DNA of 64,000 nucleotides from Lepus europaeus (Eukaryota > Chordata > Mammalia > Lagomorpha > Leporidae), in contig NC_084850.1 in NCBI RefSeq assembly GCF_033115175.1, positions 20,677,218 through 20,741,217 of the forward strand, in the 5' to 3' direction. The notes under the pieces were generated by a model. That model was not told where the DNA came from, ran no database searches, and saw only the letters and a program-made list of their open reading frames with translations. Positions 51,099 to 60,773 of this stretch are shown piece after piece; the stretch's first letter is position 1, and every line of letters starts with the position of its first letter. The position numbers were made by a program, and so were the translations under genes.

Positions 51099-53539
51099 AT
51101 GGACGCGGCGGCGCTGGAGCGGGACGCGGTACAGTTCGCGCGGAGGGCGGTGCGGAGCGACCATGAGGGCCGCTACTCGGAGGCGGTGTTTTACTACAAG
51201 GAAGCCGCTCAGGCCTTAATTTATCCTGAGATGGCAGGATCAAACCTGGAACATATTCAAGAAAAAATAAATGATATCTGGAAAGCGTCCAAGCTCTCCA
51301 CTCAGCAGTTCAGTCAAAGAGTGCTGATCCTTTGAAATCAAAGCATCAGTTGGACTTAGAGCGTGCTCATTTTATTGTTACACAAGCTTTTGATGAAGAT
51401 GAGAAAGGGAATGTGGAAGATGCTATTGAATTGTATACAGAAGCTGTGGATCTCTGTCTGAAAACTTCTTATGAAACTGCTGATAAAACCCTGCAAAATA
51501 AACTGAAACAGTTGGCTCGACAGGCCTTAGATAGAGCTGAAGCATTGAGTGAGCCTTTGACAAAGCCACTTTGCAAAGTCAAGTCAACAAATATTAAACC
51601 AAAGCCACCTCCAGTGAGAACACATTTCCCACTAGGATCTAACCCCTTCCTTGAAAAGCCTCAGGCATTTATAAGTCCACAGTCTTGTGACGCACAAGGA
51701 CAGAGATACACCGCAGAGGAAATAGAAGTGCTGAGGACAACATCAAAAATAAATGGTATAGACTATGTTCCTTTCATGAGTGTTGACCTGAGGGAACGTT
51801 TTGCTTATCCAATGCCTTTCTGTGATAGATGGGGCAAGCTACCATTATCCCCTAAACAAAAGGCTACATTTTCCAAATGGGTACGACCAGAAGACCTCAC
51901 CAACAATCCTACAATGATTTATACTGTGTCGAGTTTCAGCATAAAGCAGACAATAGTATCGGATTGTTCCTTTGTGGCATCACTAGCTATCAGTGCTGCT
52001 TATGAAAGACGGTTTAATAAGAAGTTGATTACCAGCATAATTTACCCTCAGAATAAGGATGGTGAACCAGAGTACAATCCATGTGGAAAGTATATGGTGA
52101 AACTTCACCTCAATGGTGTCCCAAGAAAGGTGATAATTGATGACCAGTTACCTGTTGATCATAAGGGAGAATTGCTCTGTTCTTACTCCAACGACAAAAG
52201 TGAATTATGGGTTTCTCTCATAGAAAAAGCATACATGAAAGTCATGGGAGGATATGATTTCCCAGGATCCAACTCAAATATTGATCTTCATGCACTGACT
52301 GGGTGGATACCAGAAAAGATTGCTATGCATTCAGATAGCCAAACATTCAGCAAGGATAATTCTTTCCGAATGCTTTATCAAAGGTTTCACAAAGGGGATG
52401 TCCTCATCACTGCATCAACTGGGATGATGACGGAAGCTGAAGGAGAGAAGTGGGATCTTGTCCCCACTCACGCTTGTGCTGTTTTGGACGTTCGAGAGTT
52501 TAAGGGGCTGCGATTTATCCAGTTGAAAAACCCTTGGAGCCATTTACGTTGGAAAGGAAGATACAGTGAAAATGATGTGAAAAACTGGACTCCAGAGTTG
52601 CAAAAGTATTTAAACTTTGATCCCCGAACAGCTCAGAAAATAGATAATGGAATATTTTGGATTTCCTGGGATGATCTCTGCCAGTACTATGACGTGATTT
52701 ATTTGAGCTGGAATCCAGGTCTTTTTAAAGAATCTACATGTATTCACAGTACTTGGGATGCTAAGCAAGGACCTGTGAAAGATGCCTATAGCCTGGCCAA
52801 CAACCCCCAGTACAAACTGGAGGTGCAGTGTCCACAAGGGGGCGCTGCAGTTTGGGTTTTGCTTAGTAGACACATAACAGACAAGGATGATTTTGCAAAT
52901 AACCGAGAATTTATCACAATGGTTGTATACAAGACTGATGGGAAAAAAGTTTATTACCCAGCCTACCCCCCTCCCTACATTGATGGGATACGGATTAACA
53001 GCCCCCATTATCTGACGAAGATAAAGCTGACCACGCCTGGGGCCCACACCTTCACCTTGGTGGTTTCTCAGTATGAAAAACAGAACACGATCCATTACAC
53101 TGTTCGGGTGTATTCTGCGTGCAGCTTCACTTTTTCAAAGATTCCTTCACCATACACCTTATCTAAACGGATTAATGGGAAGTGGAGTGGTCAGAGTGCT
53201 GGAGGATGTGGGAATTTTCAAGAGACTCACAAAAATAACCCCATCTACCAATTCCACGTGGAAAAGCCTGGGCCGTTACTGATTGAGCTAAGAGGACCAA
53301 GGCAATATAGCGTTGGATTTGAGGTTGTAGCAGTTTCTTGGGTGCGAGATCCTGGCCCTCACGGCTTCCAGAGGAAATCCAGCGGAGACTACAGGTGTGG
53401 ATTCTGCTACCTCGAATTGGAAAATACACCTGCTGGGATCTTCAACATCATCCCTAGCACGTTTCTGCCTAAACAAGAAGGCCCTTTCTTCTTGGACTTT
53501 AATAGCACTGTCCCCATCAAGACAACGCAGCTGCAGTGA
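51099..53539 (+). pseudogene. CAPN7: CAPN7 (calpain-7) retrocopy with one 1-nt deletion
   Basis: Intronless copy of calpain-7, a papain-fold cysteine protease whose tandem MIT domains bind ESCRT-III proteins in the cytosol. The start ATG at 51099 opens MDAAALERDAVQFARRAVRS (MIT 1). One missing A in the AATGATATC stretch at about 51271-51276 shifts frame and stops translation at 51333-51335 (78 aa). From 51275 the correct frame is open to the normal stop at 53537-53539 (FNSTVPIKTTQLQ). Total length with the missing base counted corresponds to 813 codons, the family length. Domains downstream: MIT 2, CysPc core, two C2-like domains. Catalytic Cys (TGT 51965-51967, SDCSF), His (CAC 52469-52471, PTHACAV) and Asn (AAC 52529-52531, KNPWS) are present. 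The first in-frame ATG after the break is at 51776 (588 aa), which would lack both MIT domains. The 5' leader comes from CAPN7 mRNA; no promoter is evident apart from the fused SINE. Confidence 0.95.
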
Positions 53540-54560
53540 CGGGGACCCCTGCAGCCTTAGTGCTTTGTTTCCCCGGCTTCCGCTCCGGCGCCGCAGAGGA
53601 AGACACAGATCTTCAGGATGAGAAACGACCATCGTGCAGCTCTAGACAGCACGTCACAGTGGGACCTGGTGCTTGTCAGTGTTGGGTAAGAGATATATAT
53701 AGTCAGAATTTCCTGAATCATCTAGAAACACTGTGTACATGGCTGTGTGTGCAGAGTTGGCTTGTACGTAGGGGCCACTCTGTATCAGACAGTGCATAGG
53801 ATTAAAGATTAGACTCGTTCATCACTGTGACAGGCCTTTGCTAAGAGGACAGGGCAGGAGACCAGACGAGGAAGCAGAGGGGCAGAGACTGAGTGGAATG
53901 GCAGCCTGGAACGTTATCATGTCCTCCTTTTACCGAGCATGCTGTAAGCTAAACCTGCTTGTGTTGGCTCCGCTGTACATCTTGTACAACCAATTACCAA
54001 ATCATGTCACTGTAACTGACTTTAATTGTGCATTATTTAGGACTTAATGTTTCTTGTTGCCCAGATGTTAGGAAAGAGGAAAGCTTTAAGAAGTATTGAC
54101 TAGCTTAGCATGAAGACGCTCATGTTAAGAATGCAGGCTGTGGACCCTAGACCCCTACATCACATGGAACTGTGTGGCAAGGACTGAGGTGTGTTCAGTG
54201 TTGTTGGAAGTAGTGAGCTGACACACTGAAGACACACAGTTCAGTGTGGACCGTCTCATAAAACTGCTCTGTAGTTCAATGCTCACCACTTTGAAGAAGA
54301 AAATGGAGAATTTAATATCTGGTGATTGGGTTAGAGAGCATTCGGGAAAATAATTTGCCATGAAGTCTAGTGTTGTGTAGATTGGCCAGTCATTTATATA
54401 AAACCCCATCAGAACCGGACACCCATGATTTTAAAGATCTGAAATTAACTAAAGGGTGGAATTTTTCATTGTCTCTACTTTATAATTATTAAAACTTTTT
54501 ATTTTGTATTTTTACTGCCTTTAATTGAAATAAAATGTTTATACTTAATGGAAAAAAAAA
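53540..54560 (+). other. CAPN7 retrocopy 3' UTR and poly(A)
   Basis: About 1 kb of 3' UTR after the stop, AATAAA at 54529, then an A-run 17 nt downstream. Presence of the mature mRNA end confirms mRNA origin. Confidence 0.9.
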
Positions 54561-54573
54561 GTTTGGTGTTATT

Positions 54574-55420
54574 TACATTTTACAAATATGGGAAATAGTT
54601 GTCTGGTTAGTAAGAGTTTGTAGCTTTAAGACCCTGAAGGGAATGAAAGTCCAGGGATCCTATTCATTGTGTTTACAATATAGTGGCATGGAGGTTTTTC
54701 CTGCATTCATTTGGATTTGTTTGATTGTGATTTGGCTTTGTTACATAGAGTTTCTAAATGAAAGTATTTTCAGTGTGCACATTCTGGAATGAATTGTTTA
54801 ACCCTACCCTTGATGTTTTACAAGCACCATGGATTCTTCTGAGCCATTTTTTTCCCCAATCAGGATTGGATCCAGTTTGGCTTTTAATTTCACATGCTTG
54901 TTCACATTGCATTCAATTATGTTTTGATCTCAAGTATGCACATAAGTGTTTTTGAAAGGTTTTGTGCAATTTTCAATTTACAGAGAGGAAATTTATGTAT
55001 GATTGAGTGTATTTTATATCACAATTTATTGTTTGACCAAATAATTAGAATAAAATCTGGTGTCATTTCTGCTTCATAAGTGTCCTTGAAAGCAAACATT
55101 TTGAGATAATCTTGTTTGTAAATCAGGAACTTAATCAGTTGTCTGAGTCCTTGATATTTTATGTTGTTGGCAACCATTGAATAGTGTGGAAATTTATTTT
55201 GCAGAAAAATTGCATTTTAGTATCACTTTATTCAATTAAATGTGGTCCTGGTCCTTTTCATAAATTTGTGTTAAAAACTTTTTCAGTGTTTTCAATGTGC
55301 AAATGAGGAAAAAATAGATTTAATTGGCTTTGTTCCTCATGACAACTACTAGCCTCAAGTTGCCAACTCGCCTAAACTTTCATTTTATTTTACGATTAAA
55401 TAATTTTAATATCATTGTAA
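54574..55420 (+). other. Intergenic AT-rich, weak internal repetition
   Basis: Similar short phrases (…TTTTCAATTTACAGAGAGGAA, …TTTTCAATGTGCAAATGAGGA, …TTTTCAACTCAAAAATGAGGA) recur at about 54973, 55288 and 55688. They suggest decayed tandem units of roughly 300-400 bp. No gene. Confidence 0.4.
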
Positions 55421-55915
55421 TTGTTCAGGTCTTACTCTTTGCATATCTTATTTCATAAATGTATCAAAGGTAAAGAAATTTGGGGTATTTTTTTTATGTA
55501 AAACCAAGCACATTGACCTAGGGTTTGTTGATCTGTGAAGTGAATGCCCAGGAGACTCAAGCATCAGCTGCTGCTAACTTTATTTGGAATTCACTTCCCA
55601 GATCAATTGTGTATTGAATGTCACGTTATCCAGTCCAACTCTGTTCCTAGTTTTCTGCATAAGTTTCCTTAGAAAATTGTGGGCAGTTTTCAACTCAAAA
55701 ATGAGGAAATTCATGGTCATATTGAGTACTTTCATTTCTTTGGTAGTGAATGACACTTGCAGGCCATATTCTAGAGTTTTATTTTTGAACCATGATTATG
55801 TATTTAATATACTATTTTGATTTAAATTTGACGTTAACCTTTGTTTTATCTATTCCTCCATGAAAAAATGATTTGTATAGTTTCTATATGTAAACAAGGC
55901 AAAGAAGTATTTTCT

Positions 55916-57329
55916 TTTTTTAAGCATTTTATAATACATTTATTTTTATTTTTTTTATTTAATAAATGTGAATTTACAAAGTGCAACTTTTGTATTGTTG
56001 TGGCTTCCCCCCCTCAACCTCCCTCCCTCCCGCAGCCCTCCCCTCTCCCACTCCATCTCCCATCCCGCCCTTCATTGAGTTTCATTTTCAATTACCTTCA
56101 TATACAGAAGATCAACTTAGTATATACTAAGCACGGATTTCAACAGGCTGCATTCACACAACCGCACAAAGTATAGGGTATTGTTCGACTAATAGTGTTG
56201 TTTTTAAGTTTCATAGTAAAACACATTAAGGACAGAGATCCTACGTGGGGAGCATGTACCCAGTGACTGCCATTGTTGATTTAACAATTGGCGCTCTTAT
56301 TTATGATGTCAGCAATCACCCAAGGCTCTTGCCATGAGTTGTCTAGGCTATGGAAGCCCCTTGTGTTCACCAACTCTGAACTTGTTTAGTCAAGGCCATA
56401 TCACAGTGGAGGTTCCTTCCTCCCTTCAGAGAAAGGCGCCTCCCTCCTTGATGGCCTGTTCCTTCTGCTGGGTCTTGTTCACCAAGATCTTTCATTTAGG
56501 TTGTTTTTGCCACCGTGTCATGGCTTTCCATGCCTTTGAGACTCTCATGGGCCCTTTAGCCAGATCCGAATGCCCCAAGGGTTGATTCTGAGGCCGGAGT
56601 GCAGTTTTGGGCTTTTGCCATTCTATGAGTCTGCTGTGTGTCCTGCTTCTCCGCAGGATCATTCTCTCCCTTTTAATTCTATCCTTCATTATTTGCTTAC
56701 ACTGGTCTTATTTGTGAACTCTCTTTGACACTTACCCTATCTTTTTGATCGGTTATGTCCTTACACTTATCACTTTACCAAGTGCACTGGCATTGGTGGT
56801 ACATGCCTCCTTGGTAAGATTGAGTTGAAATCCCCTGGCACATTTCTAGTTCCACCATTGGAGGTAAGTCCAAGTGAGCATGTGCCGACCTATATATCTC
56901 CTCCCTCTCTTATTCTCACTCCTATATTTAACAGAAATCACTTTTCTGTTCATTATAAACGCCTAAGAATGATTGTGTATTGATTACAGAGTTCAACCAG
57001 TGGTATTAAGTAGAACAAACAGAGCAACAACTACAACAACAACAAAAAATACTAAAAGGAATAAAATAGTAAGTTGTTCCTCAACAGTCTAGACAAGGGC
57101 TGATCATGTCATTGTCTCTCACAGTGTCCATTTCACTTCAATGAGTATCATTTTAGATGCTCGTTTAGTTGCCATCGATCAGGAAGAACATATGATATTT
57201 GTCCCTTTTGGACTGGCTTATTTCACTTAGCATGATATTTTCCAGATTCCTCCATTTTGTTGTAAATGCCCGGATTTCATTGTTTTTTACTGCTGTATAG
57301 TGTTCCATAGAGTACATATCCCATAATTT
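55916..57329 (-). mobile_element. 5'-truncated L1, antisense
   Basis: Flanked by the perfect 18-bp repeat ggcaaagaagtattttct (55898-55915 and 57330-57347). The T-run, polypyrimidine block (56005-56070) and CTTCATATACAGAAGATCAAC mark the 3' UTR. The inner end holds the last about 50 codons of ORF2 on the minus strand (MEHYTAVKNNEIRAFTTKW at about 57300). Most of ORF2 is absent through 5' truncation. Confidence 0.95.
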
Positions 57330-57477
57330 GGCAAAGAAGTATTTTCTAGGGTCAGGGAGGTCAGGACAAGAATTGACTTGAAAGAGGCGACTTCTTTCTG
57401 ATTCCAGCATGTGCTGTCCCCTCCCCTTTGGCCACCTGGACTGTGTCTTATGTTTTCAGTGATTCATTTGTTTGTTT

Positions 57478-57807
57478 TAAAGGCTGAGATGGGGAGAGAG
57501 CAAGAGAGAGAGAGAGCGAGAGAGAGAGAGAGAGAGAGAGATAAAATCTTTCATCTGCTAGTTATGCTGGCTCACTCCCGGATGGCCACAACAGCATGGT
57601 TGGGCCATGCTGAAACCAGGAGCCAGGAACTCCATCCTGGTCTCCCACATGGGTGGCAGGAGCCCAAGTATTTGGGCCATCATCCACTGCCTACCTAGGC
57701 AAATTAGCAGGTTGGTGGTGGAGCAGCCAGGAGTGAATCAGGACTTGTATATGGGATGCTGGCATCTTAGGCTGTGGCTTAACCTGTTGTACCACAATGC
57801 CAGCCCC
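57478..57807 (-). repeat. CSINE, antisense
   Basis: (GA)n expansion at 57497-57541. Minus-strand head GGGGCTGGCATTGTGGTAC at the right. Weak flanking repeat tcagt...cattt. Confidence 0.9.
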
Positions 57808-58250
57808 TCAGTCACATTTAGAATTCAATGAGATTGTTTACTGGTATTTGGATTTTGCTTGACCTGTATATTTATGACAGGCAGAAATTTGAATCTGATG
57901 ACTTGGGACAATAACTAGCCTCAATAATCTTGACTCTTCAGTGACAGCCCTAGGCCTTGAACAATATCTAAGTGTGAAGTGAAGACACTTTCACCACATG
58001 TCCAGTGTCTGTAGTATCCTCAGGGTATACTTGCCAATAAAGAATAAATACCCTAAACATACATTATATTAGCAACAAAAATAATTTTCCATTGTTTCTC
58101 CTCTTCAACAAATTATGTTCAATGTTAAATGACAGTAAAAAGAGTTGAAACTTACTATGTTACCCAATGCTGACTGCTGAAGCCTAACACATCAAATTGC
58201 AGTTGTATAGTATAGTATAGTATGTATTTTGTGATCTTTAGTGCCAGTAT

Positions 58251-59277
58251 TTGGTGACATGTGGAGACCCAAAACACATTTGAAAAGTTTGTTTTGCATA
58301 ATCTTTGGTAGCATGAGTTCCTCCAGTCTGTAGCAAAGGAGAACACAAGGTACACTCTAAATGTTTGTTATCCATAGTTTAGCATGAATCAGTTGCCTTG
58401 TTACTGAAGAATAACACAAAAGGAATTCTCTGGGACTTCCCTTCTAGAAAAATGTGGTATTGCCTGTCAGTGTAACACTTCATATTTTTTCTGTGCTGTT
58501 TTGCAAAGGACCTAGGGCAGGGAAAGTCAGGCCTCTGACAAACAATGCTATCAGGTTTTGTGATATAGTGGACACAGTCTATCTTACATTATTAAGTGGC
58601 TTACCTGGCACAGGTCATAAGATTCAGTGATCAGGCCCCACCATGTATTTTCAGAAAATCTTCTACATAGGGGAAATAAGACAGCTAAAAATGAGATTCC
58701 AGGAACCTCAAACAACTACAGTACGCGCCCCCAGGCAAGATTCCTTGAAGATTTGTAACATCACCAGCTACTTCAGGTCCCGTGGTGGAAAGTTCCCGGA
58801 CTCCACGGCCTGGGAGCCTCTAATGTGAGGAGAGCGGACCCAGAGCCAGCTGTTTGTACCGAGCTGACAAGTAAGAGAAATATGCATCTCTGTGTGGTGA
58901 CAGGTGTTGGAGAGAAGGCAGAAACCATGTCCCGTCAGCTGCATCATCATTTGGGATGTTGTTCACATTCCTTCCATGAATCTCTAAGCTAGGAAACACC
59001 AATAAAGTTAAGGCCAGTCCACATGGACTAACTCTATGGTAGAGACCCAATAAACTAACTCTGTGGTAGAGACCCAGCTATGCAGTGCCATCTTTTATAT
59101 TCCTCTGTTCACCGTGGGTGGACACGGCTGTAAGAGATAGTTTTACTTTATTGTAATGTTTGATTTGGTTTCAAAACACCTGACCTTGACATTTTCCCAT
59201 GAAAGTATTGGTCATTATATTATATTTGGAACTCTTGCAATACTAGGCACCAAAAGGATGGATTGGAATGGACTGTC
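58251..59277 (+). other. Intergenic, no gene seen
   Basis: AT-rich. A short phrase AACACAAAAGGAATTCT (58413) echoes copy A (49054), suggesting the duplication is rearranged. A small local repeat (actctatggtagagaccca / actctgtggtagagaccca) lies at 59030-59075. Confidence 0.45.
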
Positions 59278-59293
59278 AAAATTAAACTTCAGG

Positions 59294-59628
59294 GTCGGCG
59301 CCACGGCTCACTAGGCTAATCCTCCACCTTGCGGCGCCGGCGCACCGGGTTCTAGTCCCGGTCGGGGCACCGGATTCTGTCCCAGTTGCCCCTCTTCCAG
59401 GCCAGCTCTCTGGTATGGCCCGGGAGTGCTGTGGAGGATGGCCCAAGTGCTTGGGCCCTGCACCCCATGGGAGACCAGGAGAAGCACCTGGCTCCTGGCT
59501 TCAGATCAGCGTGGAGCGCCGGTTACAGCACGCCAGCTGCGGCGGCCATTGGAGGCTAAACCAATGGCAAAAAAGGAAGACCTTTCTCTCTATCTTTCTC
59601 TCTCTCATTGTCCACTCTGCCTGTCAAA
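59294..59628 (+). repeat. CSINE (variant 2 head), sense
   Basis: Head GTCGGCGCCACGGCTCACTA and tail CACTCTGCCTGTCAAAAAA. Flanked by aaaattaaacttcagg (59278-59293) and aaaattaaattccagg (59629-59644). Confidence 0.95.
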
Positions 59629-59644
59629 AAAATTAAATTCCAGG

Positions 59645-60579
59645 AATGCAATGCAGGAACAGTGAGAATGCTACCCAGGTAATCTGCAGGTAATTAAAGC
59701 CAGGATTATTGATGGCAAATGGGACAGGTGGGACCCAGGGGTCAACTGAGTGGTGGGTTCTGTCAGTCTACCTCACCCTGGAGGGGAAAACATATGTTAG
59801 ATGGAAGTCCCGAGACAAGGCTAGCAAGGATGGACATGCATAGGTCAGTATCCCAACCTGCCGTATGCTGCAAGCCAATTCTTTGCTTTGCAGACATTGC
59901 TAGGGCCACACATAAAGTTTCTTCAGAGTTTCTAGTGTGTGAGTCTGAAAGCTTTGTGGTACTCTCTTATTAATCATTTTTAAGACTCACTTCTTTCACT
60001 TGCATGATGGTAATCATTCTTGGGCATCATGGGAGTCGTGAAGGTCAAGTGTGGTGGCCACTGGGGAGTGCCCAGCGCCCAGGTGCTGCTGAGGAGGTTA
60101 GTCTCCCATTTCCTGAATGCACACACTGCAGAGGAGTGTGAAGGCCCTTGTGTAAGGCTTCTTCATGTCTCTGCCCCACAGGCTGGGCGCGAACGTCTTC
60201 CATGGGTGTGTTTCCTCTCACAGGGCCAGCGAGTTTCCTGGGGATCGCTGGGATGTCTCCCTGTGAAACACCAGGCATCCCGTGATCCTGCCTTTGCTTC
60301 CTCTGAGCCACATCCCCTACCGGCGATTGACTACTGCCTCGGAGGCTGACAGTGGTCAGCACCCACACCTAACAGGATTAGCCATGGCCTACAATGTATA
60401 CCTGCTCCCTGGGGGTCCCTTCACTCTACTACCTAGATGCGGCGTTGTCTCTCTGTTTGCTTCTGTAAAGTCTCTTCCATTCTCATGGGGATTCACTCAT
60501 GGGAATTATGGGAAGGCATCAGACAATGGGAGGGAGAGGGGGAGAACAGTGCTGGGTGTAAATCTGTGCTCTTCCACGT
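59645..60579 (+). other. Intergenic, unassigned
   Basis: Moderately GC-rich sequence. Open frames of about 110 codons occur on both strands near 60020-60370. No recognisable family. Confidence 0.35.
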
Positions 60580-60773
60580 TTTTAAGCAGACTCGGGGCTC
60601 CCACATGGGTGCAGGGGAACGTGGACGTGGACCGTCTTCTGCTGCTTCCCCAGGCACTTTAGCAGGGAGCTGGCTTTGAAGTGGGGGCAGCCAGGCCTCA
60701 AGCCAGTGCCCATATGGGATGCTAGCATCACATGTGGTAGCTTTATGTGCTACACCATGATACTGGCTTCACT
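60580..60773 (-). repeat. Truncated CSINE, antisense
   Basis: GGGGCTCCCACATGGGTGCA, CTGCTGCTTCCCCAGGCA and CCCATATGGGATGCTAGCAT form the antisense 5' two thirds of an older CSINE. Tail absent. Confidence 0.75.

Larger units (their letters stand above)
50517..54557 (+). mobile_element. Chimeric retrotransposed unit: CSINE fused to CAPN7 mRNA
   Basis: The target repeat aaagtttggtgttatt occurs directly before the SINE head (50501-50516) and directly after the poly(A) (54558-54573), so one insertion carries both parts. Order: CSINE 50517-50829, CAPN7 5' UTR from about 50833, CDS 51099-53539, 3' UTR, AATAAA 54529-54534, A-run 54551-54560. There is no second target repeat, A-run or host sequence between the SINE tail (TTTTAAATAAAT) and the CAPN7 5' UTR (GCCTGCGCACTGCGG). 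The structure fits L1-driven reverse transcription from the CAPN7 poly(A), then template switching onto a SINE RNA 3' end. Confidence 0.85.
55420..58250 (+). repeat. Diverged duplicated segment, copy B
   Basis: Partner of 47440-49240. It is lengthened by an antisense L1 and a CSINE inserted after duplication, and lacks about 70 bp present in copy A near 49055-49120. Confidence 0.6.

Noticed and set aside
50780-51243. Arg/Pro/Ala-rich minus-strand frames
   Set aside because: Antisense of the GC-rich CAPN7 5' UTR and first codons; composition explains the openness.
52610-53095. 161-codon minus-strand frame
   Set aside because: Antisense shadow of the conserved CAPN7 coding sequence.
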